From assembly GCA_964384825.1 (NCBI GenBank), contig CAYLMM010000006.1, positions 12,437-76,436 of the forward strand: a stretch of DNA of 64,000 bases, in the 5' to 3' direction. Within the stretch, counting starts at the first letter, position 1. The number at the start of each line of letters is the position of its first letter. The translations under genes and the position numbers were made by a program. Below the pieces are notes generated by a model, which saw nothing but the letters and a program-made list of their open reading frames with translations, did not search any database and had not been told where the DNA came from. Source of the stretch: CAYLMM01 sp964384825 (lineage in GTDB: Bacteria > Krumholzibacteriota > Krumholzibacteriia > LZORAL124-64-63). This document shows positions 17,124-27,000 of this stretch, piece by piece.

Positions 17124-20100
17124 CTACTTGATCAGGATCATCTTCCTGGTCGCGGTTTCCGTTCCCGTAGTCAGCCGATAGAGATAGACCCCGGCGCCCG
17201 CCGGCCGGCCGGTGTCGTCTCGCCCGTTCCAGACGGCCTCGTGGCGCCCGGCGTCCTGCACCAGATCGACCAGGGTGGCCACCCGCCGTCCGTCGAGAGC
17301 GTGGACGGTCAGCCTCACCCGCTGCGGCCCCGCGAGGCTGTACCCGATCAGGGTGCGGGGGTTGAAGGGGTTCGGATGGTTCTGCTCGAGCAGCATCGAC
17401 CCGAGCGAGGGGGTCACGCCGGTCGGGCAGTCGACCTCGACGACCGCGTCGGCGGCCAGCGCGGCGATCGGGGCGTTGGCCAGGTCGCGCAGCTTGAAGT
17501 CGATGATCTCGATCGTGCCGACGCCGTTGGCGGCGGGCATGGCCTCGATGTGGAACAGGTCGGCGGCCTCGGTCAGGCCGGGCGTCGCGCCCAGCAGCGC
17601 GTCGAGGATCGTCAGGGTGCCGTCGCCGTTGTCGATCACCCGGAAGAAGGTTTCGCCGATCGCCGCGAGCGCGCCCGCGTCCTGCACGTTCTCGGGCGGG
17701 AACTGCAGGATGGCCGAGGGCGAGACGGTCAGCTCGTATCCGCGCAGAGCCGGAGTCGAATCGCCGGGAGCGTAGCGGAAGCTCAGCACGGTGGTGGTGC
17801 GGCAGTCCAGCGGACCCGCCTCGACCGGATGGATGGTCAGGCCGGCCCGCGCGGGATCGCTGTCGCATTCGACCTCGACGACGCAGCCCAGGCCCGCGGC
17901 GAGGATCGGTCCGCCGCCGGCGTCGGTCATCGAGATCACGGGCATCTCGACCAGCCCGGAGCCGGCCGAGACGCCGTGGACGGTGATGCTGAACAGGCGG
18001 GCCGGGGCCTCCAGGCCGACGCCCGCGGCGGTCAGCGAATCGCGCACGGTGACGCTGCGATCGCCGCTGTCGCTCGCGGCGAAGACGTGCTCGCCCAGCG
18101 CTCCGAAGGCGCCGGCGTCGTCGACGTCGCTCGCCGAGCAGGTCAGCTCGGCGCTCACCGAGACGTGGACCTCGTAGACCGACAGCGGCGGCGTGGAATC
18201 GGCCGGGGCGTAGGTGAAGTGGATGGTCGTCGATCCGGTGCAGAGGATCGGCCCGTCCGCCACGGGTTCGGCGGTTAGCGAGGCCAGCCCGTGCCATGGA
18301 TCGAACAGGACGTTGTCCGAGACCTCGACCCCCAGGCCCAGCGGATTGAGCGAAGGGTGATGCGGGCCGGAGGCGTCGCCCCACCAATTCCAGAGGGCGT
18401 CGACGGTCTCGACGCCGACGTTCAGCACGCCGTACTGCGAGTTGGCGGAGAAGTCGTTGTCGCGGCAGACCACGTTCGAGGCGTCGGCTGCGTCGAGCCC
18501 GGTCAGCAGGCCGATGGCGTTGCCGGCCAGGATGTTGTCCTGAAGGTCGGCGACGGTGCCCGGCGCGGCGAGGGTCGAGACCAGCACGCCGGCGCTGACG
18601 GTCCCGTCGATCGTCGAGACGCCGCGGCATCCGGCGACGGTGTTGCCCAGGACCGTGGCGGTCGCGCCGCCCCCGATCTCGATGCCGTAGTCGAGATGGT
18701 CGCCGTCGCCCTTGCCGTCATAGACGCATCCCTCGACCAGACCGTCGAGCACCTCGGGGCCGGAGATGGAGATCCCCGTCCGTCCAATGCCGGAGAAGAC
18801 GCAGTCGACGACCGTCCAGTCGCCGCCCGAAAGCGAAAGTGCGGTGCCGGCGTAGGCGGGTCCGGCGGGTTCGTAGGCGATGCCCGTCAGGTCGCAGCGC
18901 TCGATGACGCCGCCGCCCTCGCCGCGGAAAGCCTGGTCGACCGGGAAGCCGGAACCGTCCAGGATCAGGTCGCGCATCACGACCGCGACCCCCGCCGGCG
19001 CGCGCAGCCAGGCCCCGTCCCAGCCGCCGAGCCCGGTGCCGGATGCGGGCGTGAACACGGGCCGGTCGGCCGGATCGCCGAGGATCTCCACGTCGGCGGC
19101 GATCGTCAGCGGCACCGTCTCGACGTAGGCGCCGGGTTCGACGTGCACGACGCCGCCCCCGCCGAGCGCGATCGCTTCCCGCAGCCGCGGCGAGCCGTCG
19201 AACTGGGGGCTGTCGTCGTCGATGCGCAGGGCCGAGAAGTCGCCCTGGAAGCCGATGGCCGCATCGGTGTCGACGCCCGTCTCGAGCCAGGGGGTGTAGT
19301 CGGCCAGGGGGGCGACCGCGGCGGCGACCAGGGCCGGATCGGCGGTCCCGTGCCAATTCCTCGAGGCGTCCAGAGGCTCGCCCATGTTCGAAGCCAGCGA
19401 ATGCCCGCAACCGGTGAAGGAGTTGCCGTGGACCGCGAGGTTCAGCGAGCCGCCGCGATCGAGCACGTTGACGCCCGCGCTCCATCCGGAGAACGAACAT
19501 CCGGTGATGGTGATGTCCATCTCGCCCTGGGGCAGCAGGCTGACGCCCCATTTGCCCGAAGCGGCGCCGGGGCCGACGAACTCGATGTCGTGGATCCCGG
19601 CGGTCAGCAGCGGCGAATTGGTGATCCCGATCGGCTGCTCGAAATAGGATTCCGGCGCCGGCTGGAGACCGACGTGGACCGGAGGCGGTGGGTCGTCGTC
19701 GCCGTTGATCGAGGGCGTCTTGGTGCGGAAGATGTTCATCGCGTTGTCGTAGGGGTCGGTGATCACGCCCCGTTCGCAGACGCCGCCGGTGTCGTTGAAG
19801 TAGATGCTGTTCTGGCAGCGAGTGGCGGTGAAATCGCTCAGCGTCACGTTTTCGGCCAGGTAGAAGAGCATGCCGCTGGCGGTGCCCACGGGATCGGTGT
19901 AGTGGATGTCGCTGACATCGATCCGGGACAGCGTTCCGCCGGCGGAGTGGCTGACCTGGATTCCGCTCTGGGCGATCAGGTTGTTGGGGCCGGCGCCGGT
20001 GACGTCGATCCGCGCCGCGTCGATGTTCAGGCCGGCGCCGCCGAGGGTCATTCCGGCGCGCTGGAATTGGTCGATCACGATGTCGCGCAGGACGATGTCC

Positions 20101-20612
20101 CGCTGCTGCCCGTCGTCGTTGTAGGCGTAGAGGCAGACTCCGTGTCCGATGGTGCCCAGGGGCTCTTCGCGGACCTTGGTGACGCGGACGTTCCGCAGGG
20201 CGCCGTCGGAGTTCCAGAAGGCCACGCCCATGAAGCGCACGTTGGCGGCGCCGCGCAGATCGCCGTCGACCGTCAGGTCGCGCACCTCCACGCCGATGAC
20301 GCTGTCGATGAACAGGACCGGGTAGTTGTTGGCCACGGTGTAGAAGGAAAGCGGCAGGACGGCCGGCGAACGCACGATGGTCAGGCCGACGCCGGCGCCG
20401 ATCAGCACGACCCTCGGAGTGGTCATGTGCAGCTGCTCGACGTAGACGCCCTCCGCGACGGAAACGGTGTCGCCCATCGCGGCGGCGTCCAACGCCGTCT
20501 GGATGGACCCTCCCGGCAGGACGGGCAGGGTGGCGGCGGAGGCGAACGCGGCGAAAGTCAGCAACGACATCGTCGCGGTCAGCAGCAGGATCCCTTTGCC
20601 GTTTCGCATCAT
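17124..20612 (-). CDS. Large secreted beta-helix protein with two cohesin-like domains and FlgD-like C-terminus
   Basis: A 1162-residue exported protein. The signal peptide (about 1-26) is followed by a right-handed parallel beta-helix (about 28-780), seen as many VxxxxF/xITxCxFSG-like coils and the opening SIQTALDAAAMGDTVSVAEGVY typical of pectate-lyase-like folds. Two cohesin-like modules follow at about 788-925 and 930-1057. The FlgD-like domain with HPNPFNPRT is at about 1072-1162. The fold family includes polysaccharide lyases and surface adhesins; no catalytic residues can be named. The first part of the helix is clearly paralogous to that of the 1654-residue protein encoded at 24047-29011 (shared GVYxEQxHxTT, DLTVDGD/LLTVDGD and WNSDG blocks). 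Confidence 0.82.
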   Translation of the reverse strand: MMRNGKGILLLTATMSLLTFAAFASAATLPVLPGGSIQTALDAAAMGDTVSVAEGVYVEQLHMTTPRVVLIGAGVGLTIVRSPAVLPLSFYTVANNYPVLFIDSVIGVEVRDLTVDGDLRGAANVRFMGVAFWNSDGALRNVRVTKVREEPLGTIGHGVCLYAYNDDGQQRDIVLRDIVIDQFQRAGMTLGGAGLNIDAARIDVTGAGPNNLIAQSGIQVSHSAGGTLSRIDVSDIHYTDPVGTASGMLFYLAENVTLSDFTATRCQNSIYFNDTGGVCERGVITDPYDNAMNIFRTKTPSINGDDDPPPPVHVGLQPAPESYFEQPIGITNSPLLTAGIHDIEFVGPGAASGKWGVSLLPQGEMDITITGCSFSGWSAGVNVLDRGGSLNLAVHGNSFTGCGHSLASNMGEPLDASRNWHGTADPALVAAAVAPLADYTPWLETGVDTDAAIGFQGDFSALRIDDDSPQFDGSPRLREAIALGGGGVVHVEPGAYVETVPLTIAADVEILGDPADRPVFTPASGTGLGGWDGAWLRAPAGVAVVMRDLILDGSGFPVDQAFRGEGGGVIERCDLTGIAYEPAGPAYAGTALSLSGGDWTVVDCVFSGIGRTGISISGPEVLDGLVEGCVYDGKGDGDHLDYGIEIGGGATATVLGNTVAGCRGVSTIDGTVSAGVLVSTLAAPGTVADLQDNILAGNAIGLLTGLDAADASNVVCRDNDFSANSQYGVLNVGVETVDALWNWWGDASGPHHPSLNPLGLGVEVSDNVLFDPWHGLASLTAEPVADGPILCTGSTTIHFTYAPADSTPPLSVYEVHVSVSAELTCSASDVDDAGAFGALGEHVFAASDSGDRSVTVRDSLTAAGVGLEAPARLFSITVHGVSAGSGLVEMPVISMTDAGGGPILAAGLGCVVEVECDSDPARAGLTIHPVEAGPLDCRTTTVLSFRYAPGDSTPALRGYELTVSPSAILQFPPENVQDAGALAAIGETFFRVIDNGDGTLTILDALLGATPGLTEAADLFHIEAMPAANGVGTIEIIDFKLRDLANAPIAALAADAVVEVDCPTGVTPSLGSMLLEQNHPNPFNPRTLIGYSLAGPQRVRLTVHALDGRRVATLVDLVQDAGRHEAVWNGRDDTGRPAGAGVYLYRLTTGTETATRKMILIK

Positions 20613-20644
20613 GTCTTCACTTTCCGTCTGCGCGCCGTTGTGAC

Positions 20645-20672
20645 GGGGTCCCGACCGCGCGGCCGGGACCCC
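20645..20672 (-). terminator. GC-rich hairpin between two surface-protein genes
   Basis: A perfect 9-bp stem (GGGGTCCCG/CGGGACCCC) with a ten-base loop lies 8 bases after the stop of the upstream gene. No T-tract follows on the minus strand. It may be a partial terminator that lowers expression of the two downstream genes. Confidence 0.45.
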
Positions 20673-20679
20673 TTTCGAA

Positions 20680-23601
20680 CTATCGGACCATGGTCATCTT
20701 GCGGGTCTGGCTGTAGGGGCCCGCGTCGATCCGGTAGAAGTACGTGCCCGAGGCGACCGGCCGGCCGGAATCGTCGCGGCCGCTCCAGGTCACTTCGTGC
20801 GCGCCGGCGGGCATCGACCGCTGGATCAGGGTGGCGATGCGCCGTCCGTCCAGGGCGATGACCGTCAGACGCACCGGCTGCTCTTCGGGCAGACGGAAAT
20901 GGATCTTGGTCATCGGGTTGAAGGGGTTCGGGACGTTCTGGTCGAGACCGAAGGCCCGCGGCAGCGCCGGTCCGCCTTCGCCCTCGTACGAGAACGTCAT
21001 CCTGCCGTTGTTCAGGTCGCGCGCGGTGATCTCGACGTCGCCCAGGTCGACCGGGGCCGAGGTCGCGACGCGCAGCACCTCGCCGCTGCCGTCGAAGCCG
21101 CGGGCGGTGCCGAAGATCGCCAGCGAGGCGTCGATGCCGCCCCGGCCGATGTCCTTCATGAAGACCGGCAGGGCCTGCTTGTCGGCCAGCTCGCCGGCGG
21201 TGACGAAGGCTTCCGCGTCCGCGGGCAGGGCGGCGCGCAGCCGCAGGCCCTTGAAGGCGGGGCAGGGGGAGGCCAGCCGCAGCGACCAGGTCAGGTCGTC
21301 GATCCGGGTCCAGGCCAGCACCAGCGGCGAATCGCCGACCGGGCTCTTGGCCGTCGGGGTGACCACGCCGTAGTTCATCGCGAAGATCATCAGGTCCTCG
21401 AAGTCGATGATCAGGTCGGTGGCCGGGATGCCGTAGCCGCTCCAGTCGTCGGTCGGGCCGACGTCGGCGTCGAAGTCGTAGTCGACGTCGGTGCTGACCA
21501 GGCCGAAGGTGGCGCCGAGGTCGGTGATGTCGTCGACGTCGACATCGCCGTCGAGGTTGGCGATGTCGCCCAGCCAGTAGCTGGTGGCGTTGTCGTTGGC
21601 GTCGGCGGGCAGGCTCGGGTTGCCGGCCTCGTCGATCACGACCACTTCGTACCAGTAGACGCCGCGCTCGCTCATGCCGGTGTCGACGAATTCCTCGACG
21701 CCCGGCGCGACCGTGCCGGCACGGATCCACTCGCCCGAATCGACCGGCGGCAGATCGCCGTACACGGCCGGACGCGCGGGAACCACGTTGGTGCCCAGGT
21801 CGTCGTAGAGCGGGTAGGCCGACAGGCCGTTGGCGTTGTTGTACCACATGCCGCGCCAGATCTCGACCGACACGACGTCGGGGTCGCCGGCTTCGGTCCA
21901 GTGGACCTTCACCTTGTTGTGTCCGGGATCGGCGATGATGTCGCCGACCGCCGCCGGAGCGGTGCAGTCGATCATGAACGACGCCCCGCCCAACTCGGCG
22001 GTGATGTCGGCGTTGTCCGGATCGCGCAGCTTGTAGTCCAGGACGGTGACCGTGGCCTCGCCCTCGGCCGCGGGAGTCAGCACGACGGTGAACAGGTCGG
22101 CGTCGTCCAGCAGGCCGTCGGTATCGCCCAGGATGGCGTCGGTCACGGTGAACGTGCCGTCGAGGTTGTCGATCACCTGGAAGAATCCGCCGCCGAGGCC
22201 GCCCGCGTCGCCGATATCGGCGGCGGTGAAGGTCACCTCGGCGCTCGCGGTGAAGGTGACCTCGTAGCCGCGCAGGCCGGCGGTGCCGTCCTCGCGATCG
22301 AAGGCGAAGGTCGCGGTCATCGCGTCGCCGCAGTTGATCGGGCCGGCCTCGGAGAGGTTGACCGCGATCTGCGAACCGGCGGCCAGCCAGCTGGCGATCA
22401 TCCCGGCGGTGCATTCGGAGCCGACCTCGGGGTAGTGATTTCCGCTGGAGGCGTAGACGAAGCCGCCGCTGACGTCCTGCGTCGAGGCCAGCCATTCGCC
22501 GCCGAGGCGCAGGGCCTCGAGGACCTCGGGGGTGTGCGGCAGATAGTCCCACAGGAACATCATGGCATATCCGGTGTCCTGCCAGTCACGAGCGTTGAAG
22601 TCCGCGGGCGCGCCGTACTGGTCGCTGATCGCCCCGTCTTCGTACTGGCATTCCAACAGTGTGGCCTGCAGGCCGGGCAGCAGATCGGTGTGGGCGCCGG
22701 CCGCCGAAAATGCCTGGATCAGTCCGGCCACGCCGATCGAGTACCAACTGTAGTCGTTGTTCTCCCAGGTCGGGTCGTTGCCCTGGTTGCGACCGTAGAC
22801 GTCGAAATAGCCGGGATTGGCGTTGAAGCTGTCCTGGAAGAGGACTTCGGCCACGGCGTCCGCTTCCAGATCGTGTCCGACACCCGGGAAGGCCTCGTCC
22901 ATCTTCCTGGCCGACTCGGCCCAGGCGCCGATGTCCCAGGGGATGATGCCGTTGGCGTAGCCCTGTCCGTAACGGACATCGCGGATCGCCATGGCCAGGC
23001 TGTCGATGGCGCCGTAGGCGCCGAGCTGGCGGTCCCAGATGGCCTGGGCGCCGTCGAGATACGCCGTCGCGTCGACCGGGTCGACGAGCGAGGCGAAGTC
23101 GATCAGGAAGCTGACGTCGGTGGCCGAGCGGATGACTTCGGGGCCGGCCTCGACCATCCTGTCGGCCGCGTCCCGGAGGGAGATGAACCACTCGGGGCGG
23201 GGATCCATCTGATACGCGCGGAACAGGCCCCGCGCGGTCACGCCGTACAGGTTGGTCGAACTGGCGGCGGAGGTGTGGGAGAACTCGGTCGTCCTCCAGT
23301 TCCAGCCTCCGTCATCCGGATCGACATCGTCGACCGCGCCGTTGCCGGCGTTGTCCTCGGTGATGTCGGCCTGCATGGTGCGCAAGTAGTCCGCGCCGGC
23401 AAAGATGGAATCGAGCAGATCGCCGTTGGGGAACGACTCGATGCCGTACACGGGCTCGGCCATGACGTCCATCATGGAGGGACCGCTGGTTTCGAACGCC
23501 GGCATGCCGTCCGCCGGAGTCGCGATCGGGGCCGAAGCCCAGGCCGCTCCCGCCGCTGCGATCATCACGATCGTGGAGATCAGAAACAATTTCGCACGCA
23601 T
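20680..23601 (-). CDS. Secreted alpha-barrel protein with cohesin-like, FN3-like, dockerin-like and FlgD-like domains
   Basis: A 973-residue exported protein. The signal peptide is at about 1-23. Residues 50-400 form a helical domain with repeated Trp/Tyr- and Asp-rich turns (DGGWNWRTTEFSHTSA, WENNDYSWYSIG, NARDWQDTGYAMMFLWDYL), like the alpha/alpha-toroid of polysaccharide lyases and some glycosidases. Then come a cohesin-like module (about 420-543), an FN3-like part (about 544-665), a dockerin-like calcium motif (LDGDVDVDDI, about 676-745) and a FlgD-like domain (about 885-973). The start follows GGAGGG. Catalytic residues are not identifiable. The last 430 residues are nearly the same as those of the neighbour at 24047-29011. 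Confidence 0.82.
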   Translation of the reverse strand: MRAKLFLISTIVMIAAAGAAWASAPIATPADGMPAFETSGPSMMDVMAEPVYGIESFPNGDLLDSIFAGADYLRTMQADITEDNAGNGAVDDVDPDDGGWNWRTTEFSHTSAASSTNLYGVTARGLFRAYQMDPRPEWFISLRDAADRMVEAGPEVIRSATDVSFLIDFASLVDPVDATAYLDGAQAIWDRQLGAYGAIDSLAMAIRDVRYGQGYANGIIPWDIGAWAESARKMDEAFPGVGHDLEADAVAEVLFQDSFNANPGYFDVYGRNQGNDPTWENNDYSWYSIGVAGLIQAFSAAGAHTDLLPGLQATLLECQYEDGAISDQYGAPADFNARDWQDTGYAMMFLWDYLPHTPEVLEALRLGGEWLASTQDVSGGFVYASSGNHYPEVGSECTAGMIASWLAAGSQIAVNLSEAGPINCGDAMTATFAFDREDGTAGLRGYEVTFTASAEVTFTAADIGDAGGLGGGFFQVIDNLDGTFTVTDAILGDTDGLLDDADLFTVVLTPAAEGEATVTVLDYKLRDPDNADITAELGGASFMIDCTAPAAVGDIIADPGHNKVKVHWTEAGDPDVVSVEIWRGMWYNNANGLSAYPLYDDLGTNVVPARPAVYGDLPPVDSGEWIRAGTVAPGVEEFVDTGMSERGVYWYEVVVIDEAGNPSLPADANDNATSYWLGDIANLDGDVDVDDITDLGATFGLVSTDVDYDFDADVGPTDDWSGYGIPATDLIIDFEDLMIFAMNYGVVTPTAKSPVGDSPLVLAWTRIDDLTWSLRLASPCPAFKGLRLRAALPADAEAFVTAGELADKQALPVFMKDIGRGGIDASLAIFGTARGFDGSGEVLRVATSAPVDLGDVEITARDLNNGRMTFSYEGEGGPALPRAFGLDQNVPNPFNPMTKIHFRLPEEQPVRLTVIALDGRRIATLIQRSMPAGAHEVTWSGRDDSGRPVASGTYFYRIDAGPYSQTRKMTMVR

Positions 23602-23896
23602 TTTACCCTCCGAAGACTGAATGAGACTGATGAACCACCCGATGATCGACGGCACGAACGGCGAAGGGCGAGGCCCGTTCTCCGATTCCGAGGAATCGGC
23701 AAGCCGTCGCGTCAAGCCGGCATGGGCGGGCGGGGCGAGTCCCGGTGGGCGAATTTGCTGGACGCCGTGGTTTTCCATGCGGCGCGATGTGTTTGCAGCG
23801 CATTCCGGGCGAGATTCCATCGGTGCCCGGGAGGCGGTGCGATAAGGAAATTCAGGAAGGGATCCTCCCTTCCCGGAAACGATTCGCTATCCCGAT

Positions 23897-23925
23897 ATTC
23901 TTTCACGAATCGTCAGGCCGGTCAA
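23897..23925 (-). promoter_or_regulatory. Candidate promoter for the 973-residue surface protein
   Basis: On the minus strand TTGACC (23925-23920) and AAGAAT (23902-23897) are 17 bases apart. The following bases make AAGAATAT, nearly the same as the -10 region of the paralogous neighbour's candidate promoter. Confidence 0.5.
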
Positions 23926-24008
23926 TGATGAATCATCCTTTTCACTGTTGATTGCATCCGGAATTTTGACCGAATGATATTATTATTCCCCCCTTTCCGA
24001 TGACGGCG

Positions 24009-24036
24009 CGGGCCCCGGCTCGATCGCCGGGGCCCG
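24009..24036 (-). terminator. GC-rich hairpin after the 1654-residue surface protein
   Basis: A perfect 11-bp stem (CGGGCCCCGGC/GCCGGGGCCCG) with a six-base loop lies 11 bases past the stop. No T-tract follows directly, so factor-independent termination is uncertain. Confidence 0.5.
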
Positions 24037-24046
24037 GTGAAAGTCC

Positions 24047-27000
24047 TTACCTGACCAGGGTCATCTTGCGGGTCTGGCTGTAGGGGCCCGCGTCGACCCG
24101 GTAGAAGTAGGTTCCCGAAGCGACCGGCCGACCGATGTCGTCGCGGCCGTTCCAGGTCACGTCGTGGGCGCCGGCGTCCATCGTCCGGTCGATGAGCGTG
24201 GCGACCCGGCGGCCGTCCAGCGCGATGATCGTCAGGCGCACCGTCTGCGTCTCGGGCAGGCGGAAGCTGATCTTGGTCATCGGGTTGAACGGGTTGGGAG
24301 CATTCTGGTCGAGGCGGAAGCTCTGCGCCGGCAGCGTCCGGATCTCGCTGCTCAGGCCGAATTCCATCTCGCCGTTGCCGGTGTCGCGGGCGGTGATCGC
24401 CGCGCCGGTCAGATCGGCCGGACCGCTGGTGGTCACCCGCAGCAGGTCGCCCGAGCCCTCGAAGCCGCAACCGTTGCCGAGCACCGCGAGACCGATGTCC
24501 AGCGCGCCCTCGGCGGCGTTCTTCAGGAAGGTCGGGTTGGACTGCTTGTCCAGAAGGGCGCCGGCAAACGTTTCGACGCTCACGCCCTCGGGCAGCATCG
24601 CGCGCAGCTGCAGGCCCTTGAACGCGGCGCAGGGATCGACCAGCTGCAGCGCCCAGGTCGTCTCGTCGACCTGCGCCCAGGCCAGGGCCAGCGGCGTCGC
24701 CTCGGGAGCGTCCTTGGCGCCCGGCGCGACCACGCTGTAGTTCAGCGCGAAGATCATCAGATCCTCGAAGCCGACCTTGCCGTCGGTGGTCGGAATGCCG
24801 AAACCGGTCCAGTCGTCGGTCGGACCGACATCGACCTCGAGGTTGTAGCCCGAGGTCAAGCCGTAGCTCGCTCCCAGCTTGCTGATGTCGGCCATGTCGA
24901 CCAGGCCGTCGTAGGGATTCGCCACGTCGCCGAGCCAGTAGCTCGTGGCGCGGTCGTTCGCCGCCGCGGGGGCGCCGAAGTTGCCCGCCTCGTCGACGGT
25001 GATCACCTCGTAGTAGTAGACGCCGCGTTCGGTCATGCCGGTGTCGACGAATTCCCCGACGCCCGGAGCGACCGTTCCGGCCAACATCCACTCGCCCGAA
25101 TCGACCGGCAGCAGATCATCGCGGATCGCCGGACGGGCCGGGATCATCCCGGTCGCGAGGTCGTCGTAGAGCGGATAGGCCGAAGAGCCGTCGGCGGTGT
25201 CGTACCACATCCCGCGCCAGATCTCGACGTTGACGACATCGGTCGCGGGCTCGTCCCAGGTCACGGTGACCTTGTCGTGGCCGGGCGCCGCGGCGATGGC
25301 CGTCGCCGGATCGGGAGCGTCGCAATCGACGTTGATCGTCGCGCCCGCGAAAGCGCTGAAGAAATCGTGGTTCTCCAGGTCGCGCAGGGTGTAGGACGTC
25401 GCTTCGATCAGGCCGGCGCCGCTGCCCGCGCCGCTGATCTGGATGGTGAACAGGTCGGCCTCGGCGGCCAGGCCCGACGTCGTTCCGAGGATGGCGTCGG
25501 CCACGGTGTAGGTGCCGTCGCCGTTGTCCTGGACGTTGAACCAGGTCTGGCCGAGGGGGCTGAGCGCCCCGCCGTCGACGATCGCGCCGACGGTCAGTTC
25601 CGGTCCGACCGAGATGGTGAACTCGTAGCCGCGCAGGGCGGGCGTCTCGGGATCCGGAGTGTAATGGAAGGCCAGGGTCATCGATTCGCCGCAGCGGATC
25701 GGACCGGCGGTCGCCGGCAGGATCGCGGTGGCGGCCAGGCCGTCCCACGGGGTGAACAGCACGTGGTCGCTCACCGGCACGCCGGTGCCCAGCGGGTTGC
25801 TGGTCTCGTTGTAGGGACCGGTCGCCGAGCCCCACCAGTTGTCGGTGGCGTCGACGGTGGTCAGCGGACCGCTGGCTTCGATGCCCGAGCTGATGTTGCC
25901 GGACAGATCGTTGCCGTGGGCGGTGACGACCGCGATGTCGTTCTCGTCGTAGCCGGCCGCGATGCCGCAGGAATTGCCGGTCACGACGCAGTCGGTGATC
26001 ACGCCCGTCGACCCGTCGCCGTAGAGGGTGGTGACCATGATCCCGGCGCTGGTCGAACCGTCGGATTCCGCCACGCCGGTGCAACCGGTGACGGTGCAGC
26101 CGGTGATCGTCGCCTGGGCTCCGGCGCCGAGATCGATGAAGTAGTCCAGCCAGTCGCCGTCGCCCTTGCCGGTGTAGGTGCAGCCGGAGACGGTCGTGGC
26201 GGTGAGGCCCGTGCCGAACAGCAGCATCCCGAGGCGGCCCATGTTCGTGAAGGTGCAGTCGGTGATCGACCAGTCGAAGTCGCCGAAGGCGGCCAGGCCC
26301 AAACCGGAATAGGTCGGATAGACCATGTTCCGCAGATCGCAGCGCGTCAGCGAGCCGCCGCCGGTCGCCCGGATCCCCTGATAGATCTGGTGCCCGCCGC
26401 CGTCCAGCACGACATCCTGCAGATTCAGGGTCCCGGTCGCGGTCACCAGCCACCAGCCCCTCGCGTCGCCGCTGCCGCCGGTGTCGGTGTCGGTCATGAT
26501 GACCGGCTTGTCCAGGGGGTCGCCGACGATGTCCAGCGCGTGGTCGACCACGAACTGGCCGCTCTCGACGTAGGTGCCGCCGGCGATGTTGATGGTGCTG
26601 CCGGAGACCATGCCGAAGGCTTCCTGCAGCCGGGTCGTCGCCCCGGCCTGCGGGCTGTCGTCCTCGATCCACAGGGTCGAGAGGTCGCCCTGGAAGCCAG
26701 GCGCGCCGGGATCGGTGTCCACGCCGCTCGCCAGCCACGGCGAATAATCAACGCTCGCGTCCATCAAGGCGGTCACTTCGGCCGGAACGGCCGTGCCGTA
26801 CCAGTTGCCCGAAGCGTCCTGGACCGTGGTGCCGGCCGTTCCGATCGCCAGGTCGCAGCCGGTGATGCTGTTGCCGTGGATCGTCGACGTGATGCCGCCG
26901 CCGTCGTCGTAGGGGACGACGCCGTAGGTGAAATCGCTGACCGTGCAACCGGTGACCGTGAAGGTGACCGGGCCGGAGGCGTAGGCGTTCACTCCCCAGC

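Larger units (their letters stand above)
23602..24046. other. Intergenic leader and promoter region (445 bp)
   Basis: No gene is seen. On the minus strand it holds the terminator-like hairpin of the upstream gene (24009-24036), an AT-rich stretch around 23930-24000, a promoter-like pair (23897-23925) and then about 290 bases of untranslated leader for the 973-residue protein. The leader contains a perfect 8-bp stem with three-base loop (GGAAGGGA/TCCCTTCC) at 23855-23873, about 20-35 bases after the predicted start. Confidence 0.6.

Noticed and set aside
18291..20861. Plus-strand frame of 856 codons opposite the beta-helix protein
   Set aside because: Composition typical of antisense reading in GC-rich DNA; no start site or domain.
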